A stretch of 12,734 bases of DNA from JAQBDA01 sp041301185 (GTDB lineage Bacteria; Chloroflexota; Anaerolineae; Anaerolineales; UBA4823): contig JBFYSV010000028.1 in the NCBI GenBank assembly GCA_041301185.1, positions 1 to 12,734 of the forward strand, read 5' to 3'. Positions 1-6,752 of the stretch are shown in pieces. Within the stretch, counting starts at the first letter, position 1. Every line of letters starts with the position of its first letter. The position numbers and the translations under genes are program-made. Below the pieces are notes generated by a model. That model did no database searches. It was not told the origin of the DNA and was given only the letters and a program-made list of their open reading frames with translations.

Positions 1-639
1 ACACCGGTGATTTACGCCCCGGTCCTGGCAGTGATGAACCCCCGGACGGGCTTATATAGCGGCGGGGCAATCGAGAATGCCATTCTGGGTTCTGCAGCCA
101 TCGAGATGGCCCGCTATTACCGTCTGCCCGCTGAGGGAACTGGTGGGGGGACAGACCATTATTTTCCTGGAATCCAGTCTGGGTATGAGCGAGCCCTGAC
201 ATCGGTCATGCCGGTACTCTCCTGGCCTGATCTTTTCGTGGGACCCGGCTTGCTGGGTGGATCGATGATCCTCTCGCTGGAACAAATCTTGATCGATATC
301 GAAATCTACCACATGAACCGGCAGGCGCACCGGGGGATCCAGACCAGCAAAGAAAAATGGCTAGATGAAGTGATCGAAAACATTGGACCGGCAGGCAATT
401 TCCTGGCGGAACGGTCCACCGTGAAGGGCATCCGCTCGGGAACCTGGCTGGTCAACCGCATGGGAGTTCACGAACCCTTCAACGCCTGGCAGGCGGCAGG
501 TCAAAAATCGATCACAGACGAAGCCAGGGAGAAAGTGAGTGAGCTTCTAGCCAACCACCGGCCTCTCACTTTCAGTTCCCAGGTTGAGCGAGAGCTGGAC
601 CGTATTCATCAAAAGGCGAAAATCTCTGTAATGGAGTGA
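1..639 (+). CDS. MttB-superfamily (trimethylamine/glycine betaine-type) corrinoid methyltransferase, 3' part
   Basis: The reading frame is open from the first base (T-P-V-I-Y-A-P...) and ends at TGA 637-639, so this is the C-terminal 212 residues of a protein that in this family is usually about 470-500 residues. MttB-superfamily enzymes form a TIM barrel and move a methyl group from a methylated amine to a cob(I)alamin-carrying partner protein in the cytoplasm. Visible family features are the N-P-R-T-G-L-Y-S-G-G stretch, the E-M-A-R-Y-Y-x-L-P segment, the G-G-G-T-D turn, and the acidic C-terminal region E-R-E-L-D-R-I. No in-frame TAG occurs in the visible part, which favours the non-pyrrolysine branch (for example glycine betaine methyltransferases) over true trimethylamine MttB, although the missing N-terminal part could still differ. 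The next gene starts 5 bases after the stop, so they share an operon. Family assignment is solid; the substrate is inferred from the downstream dimethylglycine dehydrogenase-like gene. No corrinoid protein gene is visible in the window. Confidence 0.85.
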   Translation, partial: TPVIYAPVLAVMNPRTGLYSGGAIENAILGSAAIEMARYYRLPAEGTGGGTDHYFPGIQSGYERALTSVMPVLSWPDLFVGPGLLGGSMILSLEQILIDIEIYHMNRQAHRGIQTSKEKWLDEVIENIGPAGNFLAERSTVKGIRSGTWLVNRMGVHEPFNAWQAAGQKSITDEAREKVSELLANHRPLTFSSQVERELDRIHQKAKISVME

Positions 640-644
640 GTTGA

Positions 645-1715
645 GTGGTTGATCTAATGAGCACCGCCGGCAGCCCGGCAAAGCACAATGCCGGCCAGAA
701 ATACTTGATCCAGGTCAATAACCTGGTCAAGTATTACCCCGTGCGCGCCGGGGTGTTCAAACGGGTTGTGGCTTGGGTGCAGGCGGTAGATGGGGTCAGT
801 TTCACCATCCAGGAAGGTGAAACGTTGGGACTGGTAGGCGAATCGGGCTGCGGCAAAAGCACCATCGGACGGACGATGCTTCGCCTGCAAGAAGCAACCA
901 GCGGAACAGTCATGTTTGACGGTCAGGATGTTTTTACTCTCAACCGCCAGGCATTAATGACCTTGCGGCGGAACATGCAGATTATCTTCCAGGATCCCTA
1001 CGCCTCGCTCAACCCTCGTAAACCAATTGGTCATTCGATCATGGCAGGGCTGGACATCCATAAGATTGGCACACCTCGAGATCGGGCGGAAATCGTCCGG
1101 GAAATGTTGACCAAGGTCGGATTGGAAGGATATCACGCCAATCGCTACCCCTACGAGTTCTCTGGCGGTCAGCGCCAACGGATCGGGATCGCCCGTGCCC
1201 TGGCATTGCAACCGAAATTCATCATCTGCGATGAGCCGGTCTCGGCATTGGATGTTTCGATCCAATCTCAAGTGCTTAATCTGCTGAATGACCTGCAAGC
1301 AGAATTCGGCCTGACCTATCTTTTCATCGCCCATAACCTATCGGTGGTGGAGCATATCTCAGACCGGGTGGCTGTGATGTACCTGGGTAAGCTCGTAGAG
1401 CTGGCATCAAGGGCTGAGCTGTTTTGCAATCCATTGCATCCCTATACCCAGGCTTTGATCTCCGCTATTCCCATTCCTAAGCCCAACCTGATCCGGAAAC
1501 GGGTTATCTTGCAGGGCGATGTGCCCAGCCCTTTGAATCCACCCTCGGGCTGCCGTTTCCACCCCCGCTGCCCTGTCGCTTTGGAGGAGTGCCGCCATCA
1601 CCAACCAGAATACACGCAACATCGCCCTGATCATTGGGCAGCTTGCTTTAGAATAAATCCGGATGATAGCTTATCCAGACCGGGAGAGTTCGCTGCCCTT
1701 CCGGCTGATTGCTGA
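645..1715 (+). CDS. Opp/Dpp-type ABC transporter ATP-binding protein (OppF/DppF-like)
   Basis: A 356-residue cytoplasmic ATPase that would power import by a dipeptide/oligopeptide-type ABC transporter. All motifs are present: Walker A G-E-S-G-C-G-K-S-T (residues 65-73), Q-loop I-F-Q-D-P (114-118), signature F-S-G-G-Q-R-Q-R-I (172-180), Walker B I-I-C-D-E-P (193-198) and the switch His in I-A-H (230). The C-terminal oligo_HPY extension carries G-D-V-P-S-P and G-C-R-F-H-P-R-C-P (291-310); with C316 and C334 it gives four cysteines, the arrangement linked to an iron-sulfur cluster in some OppD-type proteins. The GTG start at 645 is chosen because GGAG (633-636) lies 8 bases upstream, inside the end of the preceding gene; ATG 657 is an in-frame alternative but is too far from that site. 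The partner ATPase, permeases and binding protein are not in the window and probably lie upstream. Sitting between two amine-demethylation genes, it may serve uptake of a methylated amine or peptide; the substrate is inference only. Confidence 0.92.
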   Translation: MVDLMSTAGSPAKHNAGQKYLIQVNNLVKYYPVRAGVFKRVVAWVQAVDGVSFTIQEGETLGLVGESGCGKSTIGRTMLRLQEATSGTVMFDGQDVFTLNRQALMTLRRNMQIIFQDPYASLNPRKPIGHSIMAGLDIHKIGTPRDRAEIVREMLTKVGLEGYHANRYPYEFSGGQRQRIGIARALALQPKFIICDEPVSALDVSIQSQVLNLLNDLQAEFGLTYLFIAHNLSVVEHISDRVAVMYLGKLVELASRAELFCNPLHPYTQALISAIPIPKPNLIRKRVILQGDVPSPLNPPSGCRFHPRCPVALEECRHHQPEYTQHRPDHWAACFRINPDDSLSRPGEFAALPADC

Positions 1716-1748
1716 CCGGTATATCCAAAGGTACAGCCAGAACCAAAT

Positions 1749-1754
1749 AGGGTG
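1749..1754 (+). promoter_or_regulatory. Ribosome binding site that sets the start of the dehydrogenase gene
   Basis: AGGGTG lies 7 bases before ATG 1762. The frame is open back to an ATG at 1663, but that codon is inside the ABC ATPase gene, and the extra 33 residues would precede the FAD-binding strand without any family counterpart. Confidence 0.55.
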
Positions 1755-1761
1755 TTCATCT

Positions 1762-4239
1762 ATGAACAATATCTCTCCATCACAACTATCCAATGCACTA
1801 CCCGCCCAATCCCAGGTCGTCATCATCGGGGGTGGGGTGATTGGCTGCAGCGTGGCTTACCACCTGACAAAACTTGGCTGGCAGGATGTGGTTCTCTTAG
1901 AAAAATCACAGCTGACTTCGGGGACCACCTGGCACGCTGCAGGACTGGTTGTCAGCGGGACTTTTGCCTCCGAAACGATGATCAATATGGCCAAATACAC
2001 CCGTGACCTGTATGAAAGCCTGGAGGCAGAAACCGGGCTGAGCACAGGTTTTGAACCGGTCGGCTACCTGGAGCTGGCGACGGACAAGGAGTGGCTGGAG
2101 GGGCTGCGTCGGGTAGCGGCTTACGCTCGCACCTGTGGACATACCGTAGAGGAAATCTCTCCGGCGGAGGTCAAGAAATTATGGCCATTATTCGAGACCG
2201 ATGATATCCTCGCCGGTTTTTACTGCCCCGATGATGGTCGCACCAACCCCGTCGATACTACCATGTCGCTAGCAAAAGGTGCCCGCATGGGGGGAGTCCG
2301 CATCCTGGAAGGTATCCGGGTTACCGGTATCAAACAGAAGCATGGCCGGGTGACTGGGGTGGTCACGGATGCGGGCGAGATCGAAGCCGATGTGGTGGTC
2401 AATTGCGCCGGGATGTGGGCGCGTGAGCTGGGGAAGCTGGCTGGGGTCAGTATCCCATTACACGCTTCGGAGCACTATTACTTGATCACAGAACCTTTCG
2501 AGGGCATTCAGCACGATTCTCCAATTGTGGAAGATCCGCTCAGGTACGCCTATTACCGGGAAGAGACCGGTGGCTTGATGATCGGCCTGTTCGAACCAGT
2601 AGCGGGTCCCTGGGGGATGAAGGGTATCCCGCAGGGTTTCAGTTTTGGCGAGATCCAGCCGGATTGGGATCGGCTCTCACCCTATCTGGAAGTTGCCATG
2701 GAACGCATCCCGGCAGTGAAGAATGCCGGCATTCACAAATTCTTCTGCGGACCGGAAAGCTTCACCCCAGACATAGGTCCTCTGATGGGGGAAGCACCTG
2801 AGCTCAAGAATTTCTACGTAGCTGCCGGTTTCAACTCGCTGGGGATATTGCTGGGCGGAGGAGCCGGGCAGATTATGGCCCACTGGATCGTGGATGGCTA
2901 CCCGTCCGTAGATACCAGTGAAATCGATATTGCCCGCATGCAGTCCTGGCAAAATAACCCCAAGTATCTGTATGATCGTACGGTCGAAATGCTGGGCTTC
3001 ATGTACAAACCGGGATATCCCAACAGCCAGTTCAGCTCGGCGCGTGGCGTCCGCAAATCCCCATTGCACGAGCGCCTGGCAAAGCAGGGAGCCTATTTCG
3101 CTTCCTATGCCGGCTGGGAATATCCAGACTGGTATGCGCCCCAAGGTATCGAACCCAGGGTTGATTACAGCTGGAAGCGCCAAAACTGGTTTGAGTACCG
3201 CGCCGCCGAGCATAAAGCTGCCCGGGAGGGCGTGGTTTTGATCGATTACAGCGTGATGTCCAAGTTCCTGGTGCAGGGGCGAGATGCTGAAAAAGCACTC
3301 AACCAGATCTGTGCAAATAATGTAGCTGTACCGGTAGGGCGATGCGTCTATACTCAGTGGCTAAACGAGCGAGGCACCATTGAGGCAGACCTGACCGTCA
3401 CGCGTCTGGCAGAGGATGCCTTCCTGGTGGTTTGTGCAGATGGAGCCTATACGAGTGTCAAAACCTGGCTCAGCCGCCACATCCCACCTGATGCGCATGC
3501 CTTTGTTACGGATGTAACTGCGGGATATTCCATTCTAAATCTCCAGGGACCTAAATCTCGCCAGTTATTAAGCAAAGCAACCCACGCAGATCTGTCTAAT
3601 CAGGCCTTTCCCTATCTTAGCATGCAAGAGATTGATATCGGTTATGCCCTGGTCAAAGCCATGCGGATCACCTACGTGGGTGAATTAGGCTGGGAGCTTT
3701 ATATCCCCACCGAGTTCACTCTTAATGTTTTCGACATGCTTATGGAAGCGGGTCTGGAGGTGGGCTTGAAGCTGGCTGGGCTGCAAGCCCTGGATAGCCT
3801 GCGGATGGAAAAAGCATACCGGGATTATGGGCACGATATCGATAATACGGATACGCCGCTTGAGGTCGGGCTTAATTTTGCGGTGGATTATGAAAAACCG
3901 TGTGGATTCATTGGCCGTGAGGCGCTATTGCGCCACAAAGAGAGCGGACCACCTAAGTATCGCCTGGTGCAGTTCCTTCTAGAGGACCCAGAACCGCTCC
4001 TGCATTATAGCGAACCCATCTACCGGGATGGAGTTTTCGTGGGACACGTCATCGCTGGCAGCTACGGACACACTCTCGGAGCGGCAGTTGCTGTGGGGCA
4101 TGTGCGGAACGAGGATGGCGTTACGCCGGATTACATCAAAAGCGGTACTTATGAGATCGATGTGGCTGGGGTGCGCTACCCTGCCAGGGCATCTCTCCGC
4201 CCGCTGTATGACCCAAAGAACGAGCGGGTCCGCGCTTGA
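1762..4239 (+). CDS. Dimethylglycine/sarcosine dehydrogenase-family flavoprotein (FAD domain plus GcvT folate domain)
   Basis: An 825-residue cytoplasmic two-part enzyme, close to the usual 800-870 residues of the family. Members oxidise N-methyl groups of dimethylglycine or sarcosine using FAD and pass the released one-carbon unit to tetrahydrofolate, giving 5,10-methylene-THF; electrons usually go to ETF or oxygen. The N-terminal half is a DAO-type FAD domain with V-V-I-I-G-G-G-V-I-G at residues 19-28 and S-G-T-T-W-H-A-A-G-L; its His58 matches the histidine that binds FAD covalently in mammalian dimethylglycine and sarcosine dehydrogenases. A linker (FAO_M) domain follows. The GcvT aminomethyltransferase-like domain runs from about residue 480 to 700 and includes Y-V-G-E-L-G-W-E-L-Y-I-P near residue 640; the GcvT C-terminal barrel ends the protein. 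The start at 1762 leaves a 46-base gap to the ABC gene. Co-location with an MttB-type methyltransferase suggests a glycine betaine to dimethylglycine to sarcosine route. Dimethylglycine and sarcosine preference cannot be told apart from sequence alone. Confidence 0.9.
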   Translation: MNNISPSQLSNALPAQSQVVIIGGGVIGCSVAYHLTKLGWQDVVLLEKSQLTSGTTWHAAGLVVSGTFASETMINMAKYTRDLYESLEAETGLSTGFEPVGYLELATDKEWLEGLRRVAAYARTCGHTVEEISPAEVKKLWPLFETDDILAGFYCPDDGRTNPVDTTMSLAKGARMGGVRILEGIRVTGIKQKHGRVTGVVTDAGEIEADVVVNCAGMWARELGKLAGVSIPLHASEHYYLITEPFEGIQHDSPIVEDPLRYAYYREETGGLMIGLFEPVAGPWGMKGIPQGFSFGEIQPDWDRLSPYLEVAMERIPAVKNAGIHKFFCGPESFTPDIGPLMGEAPELKNFYVAAGFNSLGILLGGGAGQIMAHWIVDGYPSVDTSEIDIARMQSWQNNPKYLYDRTVEMLGFMYKPGYPNSQFSSARGVRKSPLHERLAKQGAYFASYAGWEYPDWYAPQGIEPRVDYSWKRQNWFEYRAAEHKAAREGVVLIDYSVMSKFLVQGRDAEKALNQICANNVAVPVGRCVYTQWLNERGTIEADLTVTRLAEDAFLVVCADGAYTSVKTWLSRHIPPDAHAFVTDVTAGYSILNLQGPKSRQLLSKATHADLSNQAFPYLSMQEIDIGYALVKAMRITYVGELGWELYIPTEFTLNVFDMLMEAGLEVGLKLAGLQALDSLRMEKAYRDYGHDIDNTDTPLEVGLNFAVDYEKPCGFIGREALLRHKESGPPKYRLVQFLLEDPEPLLHYSEPIYRDGVFVGHVIAGSYGHTLGAAVAVGHVRNEDGVTPDYIKSGTYEIDVAGVRYPARASLRPLYDPKNERVRA

Positions 4240-4274
4240 AAAATGGACTAATGTTAATGTACGTAAAACATGTT

Positions 4275-4325
4275 GAAAACTCCAGCTCTGATATTGATGA
4301 GGTCTAAGCTGGAGTTTTCTTTTTC
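4275..4325 (+). terminator. Rho-independent terminator of the demethylation operon
   Basis: A perfect 13-bp inverted repeat (GAAAACTCCAGCT at 4275-4287 and its complement at 4307-4319) with a 19-base loop is followed by TCTTTTTCC. It begins 35 bases after the dehydrogenase stop codon. The A tract on its left side could give some termination in the other direction, for the convergent operon ending at 4385, but there the run of T is short and interrupted. Confidence 0.85.
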
Positions 4326-4384
4326 CACTCTTCGTTACTTCCATCGTCCCTTAATTGTGGTTGATAATCAAATCCCAATTGGAC

Positions 4385-5257
4385 CTACAGCTCGATGCGC
4401 TGGAAGCGCCACAGCGCTACCAGAATGAACACGATGCTCAAGGCAGCAGTGGAGATCAATTGCGAGACAAAGATCACCGGCAAGGCCATTCCCTGCTCAA
4501 CCATCAGGGCTATACCTTCCATGGACAACGGCAAGACATAGTTGATCGGTGGGAAAAAATTTCTGATCAGCAAGCCGCCAAACATGACTCCGAAAGCGAC
4601 CCCCAGCACCGGACCGCGTGACTCGAACAGGACGCCCAGCATGATCACCAGACTCAGGTAAAAGAACAGCGCCAACAGGACCACCCCTGCTCCGACCAGG
4701 AAGGGCACCAGGGGAACTAGCTGACCGGTCGCCAGGAATATCTCGACCAAGGTGACCAACCAGGGCAAAGCGACAATAAAGACCAACGCGCCAATGGTGT
4801 TTGACAGCAGCTTGGTCAGGATGAAACCCGGGCGCGCCGCCGGCTTGGAGAGGATCCAGGCTGCCGTTCCCGACTGTTTCTCCTGGATGATCTCATCCTG
4901 TGCCAGGATGATCACGCCAATGGTTCCGGTCATCACTATGATGCTGAAATACATCATCACGCCCCCCACTTCGGGTGGGAGCCCTGCGAACACTCCATCT
5001 GCAGTCGGTTTGAGCTCAGGGTAGATGGATGCGAGCGCTGGTAAGACGAACAATGTTAAGGCAAGGAAGCCATTGATGATGATCAGCCAGATCAAAAACT
5101 GCCACAGCCAGCGGCGGGTGCGAAACCATTCGCCCAGCTCTTTGGCGAGCATATTACCAAACCCGGCCAGCCAGCCACTGCCTCTAGCAGGCAGCAGACC
5201 CTGGCGGGCGGCCAGGCGTAGATCGCGAGTTGTTTGAGGTTGCGTTTGGATTGTCAT
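4385..5257 (-). CDS. ABC-2 type transporter permease
   Basis: A 290-residue inner-membrane protein with about six hydrophobic helices, near residues 52-76, 98-120, 153-177, 183-211, 215-232 and 260-283. The N-terminal 50 residues are hydrophilic and basic, ending in a helix with E-L-G-E-W-F-R-T-R-R just before the membrane, which is usual for ABC-2 permeases. Between helices 2 and 3 the E-K-Q-S-G-T-A-A-W-I-L-S-K-P-A segment matches the conserved cytoplasmic coupling region of this family. It pairs with the ATPase immediately upstream: its ATG overlaps that gene's stop in an ATGA (5257-5254), and AAGGAG (5266-5271) provides its ribosome site, so the two are translationally coupled. Half-size subunits of this sort work as ATPase-permease pairs in export of drugs, peptides, lipids or ions. 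The substrate cannot be read from sequence. Confidence 0.88.
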   Translation of the reverse strand: MTIQTQPQTTRDLRLAARQGLLPARGSGWLAGFGNMLAKELGEWFRTRRWLWQFLIWLIIINGFLALTLFVLPALASIYPELKPTADGVFAGLPPEVGGVMMYFSIIVMTGTIGVIILAQDEIIQEKQSGTAAWILSKPAARPGFILTKLLSNTIGALVFIVALPWLVTLVEIFLATGQLVPLVPFLVGAGVVLLALFFYLSLVIMLGVLFESRGPVLGVAFGVMFGGLLIRNFFPPINYVLPLSMEGIALMVEQGMALPVIFVSQLISTAALSIVFILVALWRFQRIEL

Positions 5258-6231
5258 TTTGAATTCTCCTTTTCGACTAGTTCCAGGAATACCTCTTCCA
5301 GGTTGTACGTTTTGCGCCCAAAGTGCTTCACCTTGAGGCTGCGGTCTTCGAGGATCAACCGCAGGAGCAGGTCTTCGGCCGCGCCGTCATCGCTCACGCT
5401 GACCTGCCAGGATGTCAGGCTGCCTTCCGCCTCCAAATTTAGGTTTTGCACCCAGGGCTGTCCGGTCACCCGGTCCCGAGCACCTACAAGCGCCGCTTCT
5501 GCCTCGCTCTTCAGGGTGATGTCATAAATGGCAGAGCAGCCATCGCCTGCCAAAAGCTCACTGATGGGAGCTTTGGCGATCAGCTTGCCCCGGTTCAGGA
5601 TGGCCACCGTATCACTCACCCGCTGCACGTCATCCAAAATGTGTGTGGAGTAAAAGATGGTGGTGTGCTTGCGCAGCTTCTCCATGACCTCCAGCACATC
5701 ATGGCGGCCCATGGGGTCGAGCGAAGCAGCGGGCTCGTCCAGAATCAGCAGGTCGGGATAGTTCACCTGAGCCTGGGCAATACCCAGGCGCTGCCGCTCT
5801 CCGCCCGAAAAGCCGCGCACCGGTCGGTCGGCCTTGTCCTCCAGACCCACCAGTTCGAGCATCTCTTGCACCCGCGCTTCGATCAGGTCTTTTGGTCCGC
5901 GGTAGAAGAAGCGCGCCGTGTAGCCAAGGATCTGGCGGGCGGTCAGGTGCTCATAGTAGCGCGGCTCCTGAGCCAGGTAGCCAGTACGCTTGCGAATCGC
6001 CACGCTGTCGCGCTGCACATCATGCCCAAAGATGGTAGCCTGACCCCCGCTAGGCTGGATCAGGCCGAGTAGAATCTTGATGGTGGTGGTCTTGCCCGCC
6101 CCATTGGGTCCCAGGAAGCCGAAGATCGAGTGCTGCTTCACGGACAAGTCAATGCCTTGCAGGGCATGCGCTTCCTTGTAGACCTTGCTCAGGTTGTGGG
6201 TTTCTATTACCAGAGAATTGGAGGTGTCCAT
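5254..6231 (-). CDS. ABC-2 exporter ATP-binding protein (CcmA/NatA-type)
   Basis: A 325-residue ATPase with all key motifs: Walker A G-P-N-G-A-G-K-T-T (41-49), Q-loop L-A-Q-E-P (86-90), signature F-S-G-G-E-R-Q-R-L-G (141-150), Walker B L-L-I-L-D-E-P (161-167) with D-loop S-L-D, and H-loop S-T-H (195-197). Residues after about 225 form the variable C-terminal domain common in single-domain exporter ATPases, ending in the typical Y-N-L-E-E-V-F-L-E-L segment. AAAGGAG-type sequence at about 6242-6247 supports the ATG at 6231. It follows the ASCH-like gene by 35 bases and overlaps the permease gene by 4 bases, so it belongs to the same transcript and drives that permease. Function as an exporter ATPase is well supported; the cargo is unknown. 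Confidence 0.92.
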   Translation of the reverse strand: MDTSNSLVIETHNLSKVYKEAHALQGIDLSVKQHSIFGFLGPNGAGKTTTIKILLGLIQPSGGQATIFGHDVQRDSVAIRKRTGYLAQEPRYYEHLTARQILGYTARFFYRGPKDLIEARVQEMLELVGLEDKADRPVRGFSGGERQRLGIAQAQVNYPDLLILDEPAASLDPMGRHDVLEVMEKLRKHTTIFYSTHILDDVQRVSDTVAILNRGKLIAKAPISELLAGDGCSAIYDITLKSEAEAALVGARDRVTGQPWVQNLNLEAEGSLTSWQVSVSDDGAAEDLLLRLILEDRSLKVKHFGRKTYNLEEVFLELVEKENSK

Positions 6232-6266
6232 TTTTTCTAACTCCTTTCACAGTGATGAATATGCTC

Positions 6267-6713
6267 CTACATTCGATCGTTGAGTTCATGCTGCCAAATC
6301 AGTCTGAACTCCTCGAAAGCAATCCAATCCGATTGGTCAGTGATCTTATCCGGCGCAATCCGGATGACACCGATCTTTTGAGCACAATCAAATTGGACCA
6401 GCAAGACCTCTTGTTTTGCGGACCAGAAGTTGTACTGGTCTTCAGTCAATTGCAGCCTGGGCTGCATCTCTTTCAAGACATAGGAGAGGTCTTCATCTAC
6501 ACAATTGGTAAAGAACAGGACCCGAACAACAGTAGCTTTTACGCGCAGGGCACATTCGCCCTGATCCCTCAGGAAATACAGGCTGTCGCCCGGACTTACT
6601 ACCTGACTGGCGGGTTGAGCTGGATCGAACTCTTTTACAATCATGCTTTTTGTGCCGCTAAGGATTTTCTCCAGCTCTCCGGCGCGCCTGTCAAGAAAAA
6701 CAAGATAATTCAT
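6267..6713 (-). CDS. Small ASCH/PUA-like domain protein
   Basis: A 148-residue soluble protein without signal peptide or membrane segment. The pattern L-E-K-I-L-S-G-T-K-S (residues 14-23), P-G-D-S-L-Y-F-L-R (41-49) and V-K-A-T-V-V-R-V (58-65) resembles the start of ASCH domains, PUA-like beta barrels thought to bind RNA or modified nucleotides; the match is by eye and moderate. A longer frame begins at TTG 6731, but ATG 6713 is preferred because GAGAGGA lies 9 bases before it, and an ATG at 6722 sits directly on that site. It lies 39 bases after the hydrolase stop codon and 35 bases before the ATPase gene, so it is inside the exporter operon. No specific function can be given; a link to the exporter is suggested only by the gene order. 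Confidence 0.7.
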   Translation of the reverse strand: MNYLVFLDRRAGELEKILSGTKSMIVKEFDPAQPASQVVSPGDSLYFLRDQGECALRVKATVVRVLFFTNCVDEDLSYVLKEMQPRLQLTEDQYNFWSAKQEVLLVQFDCAQKIGVIRIAPDKITDQSDWIAFEEFRLIWQHELNDRM

Positions 6714-6722
6714 AGTTGCCAT

Positions 6723-6729
6723 TCCTCTC
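6723..6729 (-). promoter_or_regulatory. Ribosome binding site that sets the start of the ASCH-like gene
   Basis: On the minus strand GAGAGGA ends 9 bases before ATG 6713. It overlaps the region of the two alternative upstream starts (TTG 6731, ATG 6722), which therefore lack a usable site. Confidence 0.55.
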
Positions 6730-6752
6730 AACCCTGTTATTTGCTTTAACTC

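Noticed and set aside
1663..1761. N-terminal extension of the dehydrogenase from ATG 1663
   Set aside because: It lies partly within the ABC ATPase gene, has no matching family segment, and a ribosome site supports ATG 1762.
2677..3213. Minus-strand frame of 178 codons opposite the dehydrogenase
   Set aside because: It lies wholly antisense to a well-supported gene and has no domain-like pattern or upstream ribosome site.
5446..6072. Plus-strand frame of 208 codons opposite the exporter ATPase
   Set aside because: It mirrors the codon pattern of the conserved ATPase on the other strand and shows no protein family features.
6252..6749. Plus-strand frame of 165 codons opposite the ASCH-like gene
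   Set aside because: Both strands are open, but the minus-strand product has ASCH-like motifs, a ribosome site and operon spacing, while the plus-strand product has none.
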